Positions 35,988 through 47,786 of a DNA stretch of 64,000 nucleotides are shown piece by piece (position 1 is the first letter of the stretch; every line of letters begins with the position of its first letter). A program made the position numbers and the translations under genes. Source of the DNA: Grammothele lineata (Eukaryota; Basidiomycota; Agaricomycetes; Polyporales; Polyporaceae). The DNA lies in contig NDFF03000381.1 of assembly GCA_002150815.3 (NCBI GenBank), forward strand, positions 558,001 to 622,000, read 5' to 3'. The notes under the pieces were generated by a model, which was not told where the DNA came from, ran no database searches, and saw nothing but the letters and a program-made list of their open reading frames with translations.

Positions 35988-37709
35988 GCGCTGTCGCGCC
36001 ATCGCCCCCGTGTTCGTCCGCCTCGGCCCTGTTTGGTCTTGCACATGCACCATGTATCATTTGTGGTCCCTATTCATTCTCATTTTCATTCCACCGTCAC
36101 TTGATCCCCCACTACCCGCATCGTCTATACCGCATCTTCACCCCATTCACGGCATGATAATCTTTCCGACTATGTACATCAGTGTTCTTGATACCACGCA
36201 CCACTGTCTTTGCTCACTCCCAGGACACGGCTGAGTGGACCTTTCTTATTGCATATCATGTCGGCGCATATACGCTCCACTTAATCTTATGTCGCATCAC
36301 TCGTCCTCCCTCCATACTCTCCATACTACAGGCTCCGCTTGTCGTTCCTATAGCGCCTATACTCCTACTCCTCTCCTCCTGCCCTCTCCACTACCCTGAC
36401 CTCTCCGCGCTCGTCGTATACGTCGTAGTTGTCATCGCTGTCGGCTACGTGTTGTGCAATGAAGTTGTTATGCACCTAGGCAGGCCGCGGCTTATCTGTC
36501 AGACCAGAATGAAGGCGCGCGAGGCATGTGGGCAGACGAAGAGCCTGCGAGGATCTGCTGGCGAGAAGTGCGGTTGGCGCGTTGGCGTTGAAGAAGCTAC
36601 CGCGTTATCTGTCTGCGAAGCCAGCGCGAAGCCCGTTGAACGCTGGCTCGTAAGTGGCGCCGCCGCTGCGCGCACACGACTGGCGGCGCATCGGCTTCCG
36701 CGGCCAATGACCTTGGTGCACGACCGCCATCTTCTGGGGGATGCGCCCTCTTCGAGCGATGTTCTGTCTTGCTTTTGTCCCCGCATGGCCTGGACTCGAC
36801 ATGTCGACACCCGTGACCTCGCTTCCGCCGTCGTTTCTCTCGCGCTTCGCCATACGACACGCCCGCCCGCGCGGTGCGTGAGTTCGACATCGCGGTGGGC
36901 TGCGCACCCGCAGAGTCCGCGAGGGGCAGCAGGCTCGCACCGACGCAGCCAGAACGGCGCACCATCCTCGGGGCTCCACTCTCGTATGGAGTGAGTGCTT
37001 CTGGCTATGTTTGAGTTCGCTCCCGCCTCGCCGAGCACACCGCGTCTTGTGCAGCTTCTCCGAGCTCACTCTCTGGAGCTCGCGCTCGTCTGCGGCGTCG
37101 GCACTCGCCCAGACTCCAAGCGTCCGTGTGTACGTCCGCGTCGAGTTTGGCATCCACGGATTCCGGTCTGAGTACGCTCTGAATCGAGAGCTCGGTGTCG
37201 CGCAGGCTAACGCGCGTCCCGTGCTGCAGCCGGTGCTTCCTCCGTCTTCCGTCGCTCTCACACATCGACGCCCCAAGACGCAGGCAGCGCGCGGCGTGCA
37301 TTACTTTCCCCGCGGACGCCCAGATCGAGCGGTATCGGTTCGGTCGCTTGACGACGACTCGCAAGTGCGCTCCCGGCATCGAGGGAAGTTCGCGCAGACC
37401 GCGTGGTGCCTCGCGCGCGCGCCTAGATCGGAGCCTCCGAGTCGCTCTCGGGCTGCTCACCTCGTGGCGGCACGCGCCAGTAGCGCGAAAGAACGCGGAC
37501 GGCGCAGCGGCCGCGTCCTCTGGTCCTCAACATTCCTGGGGTACACCTCTCCGAGACGCGGGTATAAAGGCTCGCGTGAGCTGGCGGCAGATTTTCTTCT
37601 GCAGGGCTCCCAGCGCGGCTCTTCTGGATTTGCGGCTATCCAACCCCCCAGCGACGACCTCCGACATCCTCGACACGTACACATCCGCTTCACCTCACAT
37701 CGGAACAAG
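35988..37709. promoter_or_regulatory. Intergenic region with TATA box of first GH18 gene
   Basis: About 1.7 kb. The left part is the kinase 3' region (T/C-rich). From 36480 on it is GC-rich with chance open frames on both strands. A consensus TATAAA at 37563-37568 lies about 147 bp before the GH18 start codon and is the best promoter element seen here. Confidence 0.5.
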
Positions 37710-39406
37710 ATGCTTGCGCTCTCGTGGTTATTCGTCCTCTCGTCGCTCCTCGTTCAGGGTGTCCTGTCGGCTCCGTCGTGCGAGCTCAAGCTCGCGCCCG
37801 GCGAATCGGGCGTCGCAAAACGCGACGTTCCGAGTACCCGCTTCGTCATCTACAGCGACAAGTTTGTCTCTGGCTTGACGGGCCCGCCGGACGTTTCGCA
37901 AATCAAGGTGGGCATGTATTGCATAGCCTCACTGCCTCCGAATCGATGCTAAACGAGTACTCCGCCTGGTACAGGGCTACAACGTCTTGTGGGTTCTATG
38001 ATTCTTTTACACCCCGCCGAGGTCCGACGTAGCTTACGCCTGCTTCCTTCCAGCGCGCTGTCCTTCCTCCTCATCTCGGGACCGGCGGAAAAAGCTCTTG
38101 AGTGGAGCGAGCAGCTCACGGCCGACCAGCGCACTTCCATCAAGAGCGATTACGAGGCCGCGGGCATTAGCCTCATTGTGTCCGCGTTCGGGGCGACGGA
38201 TGCACCCACTTCCTCGGGTGCAGACCCCACTAACACCGCGAACACGATGGCCGCCTGGGTCAAGCAATTCGATCTCGACGGTATCGATGTGGACTACGAG
38301 GTGTGATTTCCTTGCTCTTCTGCCCCACCTGAAGTTTTTTTGCTCTTCTTTCGGGTATACTGATCATGCGCGCTTCTTGTATAGGACTTTAACGCTATGG
38401 ACAAGGGCGATGGTAGCGCGGAGGCGTGGATTGCCACTTTCACGCGCCAGCTACGCTCTCAGCTGCCCGCCGGCCAGTTCATTTTGTCGCACGCGCGTGA
38501 GTTCTCCGGTTTAGCGTCTCGGGATATCCATGCCCGGACTGACAGGATCGTCGCCCCACAGCGGTCGCTCCATGGTACGCCGGATGTCCACCCGGTCCAC
38601 CGTACGTCCGGTGTCCATACTTATCGATGAACGCCCTGTTCACAGGTTCTCTGTCAACAACCTCTTCGCTGGGGGTGCCTACCTCAAAGTCGACTCGACC
38701 GTGGGAGACGACATTGACTGGGTGGGTAGTGTTTCATCTTTTGAGCGCCCTGCGTGCAAGAAGCTAACGTGACCTTTGCATCCAGTACAACGTTCAGGTA
38801 CGGACGTTCATTTTCAGCGTTCTCCGCAGTTCCGCTCATGAATGCATCTACCTTCGTCTCGCGCGGTGCGTCGCGTTCACCTCTCAGTTCTACAACCGTG
38901 AGTAGCTATTTATGCAATCGTCTGCTCACGGGGGACGCACGCGCTGATCCTCGCGGAAACCTTGTCTTGCAGAGGGCACGGACGAGTACACCACGTGCGA
39001 CAACCTGCTGAACACGTCGGGTGGCGATTGGCCGCAGTCGTCTCTGTTTGAGATTGCGGCGTCGGGCGTGACCCTCGACAAACTGGTCATCGGCAAGCCG
39101 GGCCTCTCTGCGGGCGACGCGAGCAGCGGCTTCATCGAGCCTGCTACGCTCGCCGGCTGCCTCGAGCAGGCGAAGGCGAAGGGATGGGGTGAGTACGGGC
39201 TTAGAATCCTCTGGTCGTCGGGTGCACTAAGCCGAGATCCGGTTCTTTCTCGATAGATGCGGGCGTTATGGTTTGGGAGGTGCGTGTACACTATACTGAA
39301 AGGCTCCCACCGCGACGCTGACGGGCCTTTCCTTGCATACTCGCAGTTCCCCGATGCGGCTGCCGATTGGATCGCGACGGTCCGGTCCCAGGCGTTCCCC
39401 GAGTAA
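37710..39406 (+). CDS. Secreted GH18 glycoside hydrolase, tandem copy 1
   Basis: Predicted extracellular chitinase-like or endo-beta-N-acetylglucosaminidase-like enzyme of about 327 aa. A hydrophobic signal peptide (LALSWLFVLSSLLVQGVLSA) is followed by a short propeptide ending near KR. The GH18 signature is DGIDVDYE at residues 146-153 with catalytic Glu153, and SAFGATD is the preceding barrel strand. HAPVAPWF, YLKVD, DKLVIGKPG and GVMVWEF are later barrel strands. Eleven exons, several tiny: 37975-37988 (14 nt, encodes GYNVF), 38562-38574 (13 nt), 38786-38797 (12 nt), 38888-38897 (10 nt). Phases fit only with these exons included. The tandem copy 1.7 kb downstream has the same layout. Substrate preference between chitin and N-glycan cores cannot be decided from sequence. 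Confidence 0.87.
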
Positions 39407-41079
39407 AGGCGGAAAGCCCTCGGAAGGAAGGATACCCGGGCTCTCTAGCGGGCCCTTAGATGTAAGGGTTATGTTTAAACTGAATGGGCTGGCCCTCAAC
39501 GTTATGCCGGGTTCGACGGGCGGGGGTATCTGCCAACGCTCTCGACACATTATGACCTGCGATGTTCTGACCGTATGTATTACGACCTGTATAATAGAAG
39601 GATATCCACATATGCATACAGAAGCATCTTGAACGGCCCGTTCCGTTTTTTCAATGTCCATAGCACATCCGCCTTTGCTGGAAATGAGAGAGCGCGGCGA
39701 TCTTCAAATTTAGAACACGTGAGGGAGACAAAGGATGTTGGTGGACCTGCGAGGCTCCGTGAGGCCGAGACTACCGACAAGCGTCTATCTGTGGTTGGTA
39801 GCCACGCGGCCGAAGGGCCTTATCGAGCATCGTGATCGACGACCACAGCGCCCATTACTACTCTGTCTTGGACTCTGCGTTCTCAGCTATGGTCTCATTC
39901 ATTCCGACAGCATCCGCGCACCGCGATTGCGCAGAATGAACGAAGCTCGCAATCTCATCTCGCCGGAATCAGAATACGGCTCGTGTGATGCGCATAACAG
40001 TGTGCGCATGGACACTTCACTCACATGCTCCGCCGGAGAGGCAGAGTCCAGACGGTAGAATCGCGGAGGGTTCGTCTTCTGGTCATCAGGTCTGTTACCG
40101 TCACTCGTTTCTTTCCCGTGGGTGCACTCTAACCTAACCATAGACTGTTTAGATGTGGTTCTTCTGTCGGCCGTGGGGCATAGGCGCGCGAATCTGCTCC
40201 GCTACCGTATGTCTAGATTTAGTGACGGTACCTGTACATGAATATTCAGCGCACTCGTGTCAACGCGACCCGCCTCGAAGAAAGAAGGTTCTTTCCATAT
40301 CCAACATCTATATCTCTTGTCCAAAGCCGCATTACCCATCGCGCATCCTCCGATACGACCTTAGCCGTCATTAGCTGATACTGCTATCGCGAAGTCTGAC
40401 TCTGAAAATCATCGTCTCGTCTGTAAGCAGCAGTCCCTTGACAGACTGTTTATGGCATCACTCAGCTCACCTGATATCGCCTATGTGTCTGACCTAGCTA
40501 CAAAACGGCAATCCGACGAAGATTAACTTTGTCTCCGTCTCCGATCACTACATCCCGAGTGCCCGTCCGTGCACTCGTGCACGCATGGCCCGCCGCCTTC
40601 TTGCGCGTCCTGTGTCCCTGAATAGGCTGGGAAGGCTGAGCCGTCTGTGTTCATGTTTCGCGGACCATACGACCCACGGAACGCATTGCTATCGCGCATC
40701 TGGCGGCACCGCGTAGCCCATGCGGTCCCGCTCGACTTCTCGCTCGTGATGGGCACTGAAGGCTCAGCAATCCACCAATATTCGAGTGGCCGCATCAATA
40801 CCACGGCCTAAAACAGCGACGCTTCTTTGTTCCAAGCATTCCACCTACGGATTTAGTAGTCTATCTTACTGGTTCTACCGTTGGCCGGCATGCGGGACCG
40901 CATCGAAAACATATGGGTTCCTCGGGAAACCGTACGCCTTCTATCACGCTCCACAGTATAAATTGCTCAGACGATGTTCAGCCTCTGGACCGCTCGGAAC
41001 CGCGCTTCCCGTCGGTTTTCTCGTCCTGTCAGCCTAACTGGACGACCTCTGCTCCACCCACGACCTACCGAAGCAAGAC
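39407..41079. promoter_or_regulatory. Spacer between GH18 copies with TATA box of copy 2
   Basis: About 1.7 kb without a supported gene. TATAAATT at 40957-40964 lies about 120 bp upstream of the copy 2 start, matching the position of the TATA box of copy 1. An ATG at 40974, out of frame with the enzyme, lies just after this TATA box and is probably not transcribed. No repeats seen. Confidence 0.5.
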
Positions 41080-42625
41080 ATGTTCCCGTCTGCCATCCGT
41101 CGTATCACCGCCTTGGTGGGGATCTGTCTAGCGTTACAGCTCGGCAGTGTCTTTGCCGCGCCGGCTGCGTTCGAAGGACTCGACCAGAAAGCGCGCGATG
41201 TGCTCAAGGACCTGACTCCGATGGGACGCGCGATCGAAGCTCGCGCGACGCCAGCCGCGCCATACTTTGTTGTCTACGCGGACCAGTATCAGTCCGGCGT
41301 CACCGGCCCCCCTGCCGTATCGGCGGTTACGGTGAGTTCTACCTCACCCGTCGAGTGGTACTATATGCCTAACATGTATTCGCAGGGATTTAATGTTTTG
41401 TGAGCGTCAGCTCTCCGCTGTGATGATATTTGGAGGCTGACACGATGTGAAGCCTACTCTCTTTCCTCCTGATTGAGGGCGCGTGGGACAAGGCTTACGA
41501 GTGGACGACGCTTTCCGCGTCCGACCGCGCGACCATCAAGTCGCAATACGCAGCGGCGGGGATCAAGCTCATGGTCTCTGTGTTCGGCTCGACGGATGTT
41601 CCCACGACTACTAATGCTGACCCCACGTCGACTGCTAACACTATCGCAGCGTGGGTCAAGGAGTACGGTCTCGATGGAGTCGATGTTGACTACGAGGTAA
41701 GCCTGGAGATTGGCCTTCTATGGGACAGATGTTGACAGTTAACTCTCTTGCAGGACTTCGGCGCCATGGACACGGGCACAGCTGAGGCATGGCTCATTAC
41801 CTTCACACAGCAGCTCCGCTCGCAGCTCCCTGCTGGTGATTACATCATTACCCATGCTCGTGAGTATTACAAGTCCACATCGACATTAGGACGTTCACTA
41901 ACTTGCGTATCACGTCTAGCTGTGGCTCCCTGGTACGCACTGCACTCTACTTCCCATTTCTAGAATATCCATGCTAACGCATGCTCAGGTTTACGCCAAG
42001 TTATTACCCCGGCGGTGGGTACCTGAAGGTCCACCAACAAGTAGGGAGCTTGATCGACTGGGTAAGCGGGCCTCCATGTTGCTGATAGACCGACATCAGC
42101 TGACTGCCTTCGACTAGTACAACGTCCAGTTTTATAACCGTATGTGCCACTACAGCTGCTCAGCCAAGGTCTCGATAACTCAATAGCATTTATGTTGATC
42201 GGTGACAGAGGGCCAGTCCGAATACACTACTTGCGCGGGCCTTCTTACAACTTCTTCCTCAACCTGGCCCCAAACAGCGCTCTTCCAGATCATCGCCAAC
42301 GGTGTACCCGCGAGCAAGCTCGTCATCGGCAAGCCTGCCACGACAGCCGACGAGAGCAGCGGCGGGTACATCGACCCTTCTACGCTTGCAGGATGTGTTG
42401 CACAAGCAAAGAACCAAGGCTGGAGTGAGTGTCCATCTCCCGCTTCCGTGTGACAGACGAGTCTCACGAATTGCGGAACGTCGGAATAGCCGGTGGGGTT
42501 ATGACTTGGCAGGTTAGTATGGGCAGACTGCTGAGTGGTTTACGACAGACTAATGATTCGGGCAGTATCCGCATGCTACTGCCTCTTGGATCCAGACTGT
42601 GCGCTCGCAGTCTTGGCCGGTTTAA
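41080..42625 (+). CDS. Secreted GH18 glycoside hydrolase, tandem copy 2
   Basis: Paralogue of the upstream gene. Signal peptide (ITALVGICLALQLGSVFA), then a longer propeptide ending in EARATPAAP. The barrel begins at YFVVYADQYQSGVTGPPAV. SVFGSTD and the active-site motif DGVDVDYE (residues 163-170, Glu170) are intact. HAPVAPWFTPSYYPGG, SKLVIGKPA and GGVMTWQ follow, and the ending is SQSWPV. Exon 1 is 41080-41331; a 14 nt microexon (GGATTTAATGTTTT) follows and exon 3 is 41453-41696, in the same positions as in copy 1. The 12 nt and 10 nt exons of copy 1 are one exon here (YNVQFYN), so either copy 1 gained or copy 2 lost an intron. Both copies keep the catalytic residues, suggesting both are active. 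Confidence 0.87.
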
Positions 42626-42796
42626 GCGCATGCGACTCGTCGAGGTTTGATAATATAAACGAGAAATGGCTATGGAGAAGGTTCTCATTAACTTCTTGGG
42701 TTTGGCGTGTGTATCACTTTGAATTACGATCTAACGACTTCGTATGATTATGCAACGATGTATACTACCTGGAAAATAGCCACTTTATACAAGAGC

Positions 42797-43879
42797 TCAC
42801 ACTGCCATCAAGATTGGCCCAATAACAGAGAATATTTTTCCCTTGATGACCCCGAGATTCGCTTCCAGCGTTGGCGCTAGGAGCTTTCCGTTGTCCTTCA
42901 CGGAAAGCCTGTCGACAGCCTTGAGGAGCAATTCGGCTGATCGAGCCGGCGTGAGGACCTTGAGCGGGAAACCAGCTCGCTTGAATGTACCGAGGAGGGC
43001 GTCCATGTCGCGCTTGGCATCCTCGTCGCCAGCGGTGGTATCAACCATCCCCGGGCTGAGCGAAGCAACGACGAAACCCTTAGGCTCAAGCTTGACGGCG
43101 TACTTGGATACGGCGACGAGAGCGGCCCCCTTGCTCATAGCGTACGCGGACATGTGCGGGATAGCGGCCTTGCGCACGAAGTTGGGAACACCCGCCTCGG
43201 ACGCGATGACGGCAATCTTCTTGGTACTCCCTGCTTGCAGTAGGGGGAGGAAGGCGCGGATAGAGTGAATGACGCCGAGCGCGTTCGTTTTGTACTGCAT
43301 ATAATGTTATATGTATCCTTTGAGCATAGGCCTGTAGTGAGAAGACGTAACGGGTTCTCGACGTACGGCGTCCGTGAAGTCTGCATCAAGCTCATTCATG
43401 TCTTCACTGCGGTCAAATCAGTATCACCCCAAGTAAGAAGAGCGCTAGTCAAAACGGATTCAACCCACAAATCATCGAAATCTTTATAGAGCGTCTTAGC
43501 ATCCATTTTTGCGGCATTATGGATGAGGCAGTCTAGTTTGCCTCCGGAGATCTCACTGATCTGCTTTGTTGCCCGCTGTGGAACATAGGTGTTAGCGGTC
43601 ATGATCGTACACGAAAGGACCTTCGATTACCTCTAATGAGACATAATCGACGACATCGGCTTCGAGAACGTGCAAATTTGTCGATTTTTTTGCGATCTCA
43701 TTCAGCTGGATGGACGACTCTTTACTTCGTACGAATGCAAAGACAACCGCGTCCGGTCTTGCGGTCTACGGGACGTTGAGTAATCTTCGTTGCCTCGAGT
43801 CTTAGATACTTACTAGTTGGTGGGCGAGCTCAAGACCAATACCGCGAGATGCACCAACGACGCCATAATATATCGGCAT
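42797..43879 (-). CDS. Short-chain dehydrogenase/reductase
   Basis: NAD(P)-dependent oxidoreductase of the classical SDR family, about 255 aa. The start is MPIYYGVVGASRGIGLELAHQL, where GASRGIG is the Rossmann glycine motif. Further exons give ARPDAVVFAFVRS, LEADVVDYVSLE, LDCLIHNAA (NNA-type motif), then YKTNALGVIHSIRAFLPLL and the catalytic YAMSK, with Ser in IASEAG. LSPGMVDT is the usual strand after the active site. Five exons are inferred by phase, the last about 43300-42797. It resembles the C-factor/sniffer-like group rather than fatty-acid reductases. It is convergent with the GH18 copy (171 bp between stops). Substrate unknown. Confidence 0.85.
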
Positions 43880-45149
43880 GTTGAGCGAAAACAGTTGGTG
43901 TGGCGATGAACAGCCCAGGACGGAACAGAGTCCGCGAGGGCAGCCTCTCTTTATATCTCTGGGATGGCATACGCTATCCGAGCATCTGACACCGATGATC
44001 GTACCTTTGTTGTACGCTCGGCAAAATTTGACATCACAGTTGAGGCTGGTACTGGTCACCTCCCAACTAAATGGCGACGGAGTGTGTACAATTGCAGACG
44101 GCGACAAGAGTCATGTCTTAGTGTGGGCGGAACACACCACGTATGCGAGTAGACAGACAATAGGTTACATGCATGCATATCTCACATCATAACCCAAGCC
44201 CTCACCTGAGTGCCGCGGTAGTCATCGAATTGAAAAGCAGGCTGCGGTCGCGTTTGATGCGGCAACATCTGGCATTCGAGTTTGATGCGATCGCGACACA
44301 ATGTGCGAAGTTTATCGCCATTACTTGGTGTGTGTAGCGGATTCGAGCTGGAAAGAGACCCAGTAGTGGTTCGAGAGTGCTCGCTATTGAGGTCGTAGCA
44401 CTGACGTGTGGCCCTGTGGCTCGGTTGTTGTAACTGTCCCGCGGCCGACTCAGAACTCTGGGTCCCGAACGCGCTGGAGCCCTGCTGGTCTCTGGAGCGT
44501 GCTCCTCGGAAGCAAGTGGCACGTGAGCGTGCTGAAGGCGGCCAACGTTTTCCCACGGGCCGTTTGGATCCCCACGTTGGACCGTGCCACGGCTGGCCAA
44601 TGCAGCGTCCGAACCGAGGACGTACCATGATGAAGACGCACGTCCTATTTGGTGAGTTCAATATACGAATTATGATCCTCCTCTGACGTTGATGAACCTA
44701 CTTTTTGCACTATATACAGTGAACATTTGATTGTGTTCCCAGAAACGGAAAATACATACATAGAATATAACCGTTCAGACCCGAATAACACCACTGTGCT
44801 GCCCTCCTGACCTTCACAGCATTGACCTGCTCCCTAATGCTCCTTCAGGTCACCGTATTGATGCCGCAAGGGTGACCCTAACTCCGTGCTCATTTAACAA
44901 GAGGAGTCTCAAATGGAAGGTAGGGTGTGCGCTTTGGGAGGACACCTATTGGGCCATGTTTAGTCTCGATGCAAATGCTCCGGACACGCAACGATTTCGC
45001 CATTCGTAGCACACACTCTGACAGGGGCCTTCGAACTGCGGCGTCAAGAGGGGGCATTTATACCCGTCTCCGAAAGCCACTTCTCCTTACTTATCTCTTT
45101 CCTGTACCATCGTCACTCATTCTCGATACTCCCCCATCATACTGCTATC
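43880..45149. promoter_or_regulatory. Divergent region with TATA-like element of SWADEVEEEY gene 1
   Basis: Holds the 5' regions of the dehydrogenase (left) and the repeat-motif gene (right). GCATTTATACCC around 45055-45065 lies 88-93 bp before the ATG at 45150. The paralogue has CATTTATTCC at the same distance, so this is likely the core promoter. No gene called in between. Confidence 0.5.
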
Positions 45150-46215
45150 ATGTCTTTCCTCCGTGGTGACCTTGCCGGCAGTTCTTGGGCAACTCCCTTC
45201 GGCACCCCCTTCTTCGTCTGGAACGGAGATGGGTACAGCAAGCTGCCGATCGAGCACCTCAAGGCCGAGTACATCGCATGGGAGCAGCAGCGCCTGGCGC
45301 GCGAGATGATGACGACGAGTGAGTTTCCCTCTGCCGGTTCGGAGGCTGACATACGTGTTCCCGCTTTGGCCGGGATGGTGGAGGCAGGAATCGACGAGAC
45401 GGCCGCCAAGGAACTGACCGAGTATGTGTGGACGGCGGCTGGATCTGCCACCGGCAGCTGGGCAGACGAGGTCGAGGATGAGTTTTTCCGGGTCGATGTT
45501 GCTGACCTGGACTCTGACTCGGGCTCTGAGCCCACAGTCGGGACGCCCGCCGAGTACTCTCGGTTGGTGGCCGAACCCCCCGTCAAGAGCTGGGCCGACG
45601 AGGTCGAGGAGGAGTATTTCGGAGTCAACACCGACAAATTCGACTTGGAGACCGCCTCCGAGAAGCCGGCTACATGCGTCTGGGTGACGGCCGAACGGCC
45701 GGTTAGCAGTTGGGCAGATGAGGTCGAGGAAGAGTTCTACCAGGTTGGCGCTGCCGACTCGGATTCGGACTTGGACTCGGACGCTGGTGTGGTCGGGTCA
45801 GATACGTCGGACTCGAGCGTGGAGGTCGATCCCTCTGCGCCCGTGGACGCGTTGACGATCGACAACATGAGTGTCGGGAGCATACAAGCGTTCCCCCCTG
45901 GCAGCTGTGCTCCCCCGCTCGCGGACGAAGGGACCATGCTCGTTGCAGTACGTTCCTCGGACGTTACCCTGTATGATCGCGGAGAAGACTATGAGGTTGC
46001 GGATGAAGACAGAGAAAACGCATGTTATTGGCGTGCGCGCTACTTATGGTACGTGGTCTCCTTATCCTACAATTCAATGACACGCATCTGATGCGGCACA
46101 TGTCGACAGCAAAGTTGTGACTTCGCAATACGGCGAGCGGGGACAGGAGAAGGAAGCTGCTGCTGCAGCGTCGATTTCTAGTCGTCGGCTTTATCCGTCT
46201 TTAGCAGGACACTGA
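45150..46215 (+). CDS. SWADEVEEEY-repeat protein, copy 1 (unknown family)
   Basis: Unknown acidic protein of 334 aa in two exons (45150-46048, 46110-46215). The first 54 residues (start MSFLRGDLAGSSW) match copy 2 at about 49 of 54 positions and contain FFVWNGDGYSKLPIE and WEQQRLAREMM. Three copies of a motif close to SWADEVEEEYF start at residues 103, 147 and 187. Each is followed by a Val and a short Asp/Ser-rich spacer. A fourth site aligned with SWADSLED of copy 2 has decayed to SCAPPLADE. The second exon begins VVTSQ, aligned with VVSLQ of copy 2, and soon ends, so copy 1 lacks the long C-terminus of its paralogue. No signal peptide, membrane helix or known domain. It may be a shortened or decaying duplicate. 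Confidence 0.7.
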
Positions 46216-47786
46216 TGCGGTTCATCCCTAGGTACGGGCAACGTGCCCGGCGCTGAGGGTCCAACCGGACTCTCAGGCCTGGGAGCGTGGACCTACGGCG
46301 GTTACCGGCGGCGCGCGGGCAAGAAAAGGCCACGGTCAAGAAGGTGACGACATAGAAGAAGACGACAGTCAAGGGATCGAAGAAAAAGAAGATAATCGAA
46401 AAACCAAGACAATCGGGACGTACTCGTATGTCACGGCAAGGTAATGTGGGCTCCGGGGGGTATGACTGCCGAGGCTCGCTGGAAGCTTTGGTCGTGGACG
46501 CAGAGCGTTCAGCGCGAAGTTTTCAACGTCTGTGGGGGACTTGCCACCCTTTACGGATAGTGGTTGTGAGAACCGCGGAGGACTAGCCACTCTCCGTGGA
46601 TCACTTCCGCTTCCCGGTCTGCCGACCGGAATTGCGGGTCTGATAGGAGACCTGCGAGGACGTAACTTGCCATACGTCCTCTCCGCACCTCGTTTGGGGG
46701 CGGATTATGAGTTCTGGGGGACACATCACATTTCTTGGGTATGTTGGTTACGACCAACACGTAGGAACAGAGGGTTATGAGGTCTAGGAAATTGTTTCCC
46801 CTCATAAGCGGGAGTCTCCGCGACTGCGACAGTGCGCACTGTCGTGGGCGCGGATTCCGACGCTAATGCCACTTTTACACAACTCCTTCTGGAGAGCTCT
46901 CTGCTCCTTCGTGGTGTCTCTCTTCTTCGTGTGACGAACAAGAGGGGAACCACGAAGAGGCAGAAGGTTCCGATGATCGTTTCGCTCTGCCAATAAGCCT
47001 CTCTCCGTTTCTCCTTATGGCACTCAAATGTTTGCAGCGAGACAGAGCCGTTGTACTTGTTGATGTAAGGATGTTTTCTGCATTCAGTTGCAACAGGCTT
47101 ATAACTTAAGACCCGTTGTAACAGTTTGTTCCTCGACGGTCTGAGCTTATCCGAGGAGGATCGATCATATTGGTATTTATACTGTATCTAGACGCGTAAA
47201 AGCACCAGAAGATGAACCGTACCTGTTGCAACATTACTTTGCGATCTGGCTGAATCAGGTTGCACATAGTATCCGTACCACGGTTTTGCGCCCCCTCCTC
47301 TCAATAGCACTTTCAATTTGCCGTCGCGATCGAACATCACCTTACAATATCTCTACGATATCTTCCGGCAGACACGAAATTTAGATCTGCTCATCGAAGC
47401 GCAGAGCGCGGACTATACCGTAGGACGGTATACTTATACGATGATCAATAAATGAGGTTGAAGCGTATCATAGTATGTATGGATCAAATTCAATACGCGA
47501 TCACGTGGTTATATCTTCAACACGACCAAACAACTCAACGTACAAAAGGTCGCGACTCGCGTTGAAGACTCCGAGTCCACCGCCTTTTGAGATACGAAGC
47601 TCGATTGAACTCTTGGTCGACATCGGCGACGTCACCAACATAACTCGTGATATACAGTGATTGCGGTCCGGCTGCTCACATCTCATCTCCGAGTCTTCCT
47701 TCTGACCGCCTCGGTCTCCGAGTCTTCAATCCCGACTACGATTTCTGGCCACTAGTGCTAGTTCCGAAGGTTCCTGCCCGTCAATT
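46216..47786. other. Intergenic region with an 18 bp perfect palindrome
   Basis: About 1.6 kb between SWADEVEEEY copy 1 and the F-box gene. It contains a perfect palindrome (46827-46844, CGACAGTGCGCACTGTCG) and a small hairpin GTTGGT-TACG-ACCAAC at about 46745-46760. AT content rises from 47160 to 47520. Short open frames lack family features. Confidence 0.45.
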
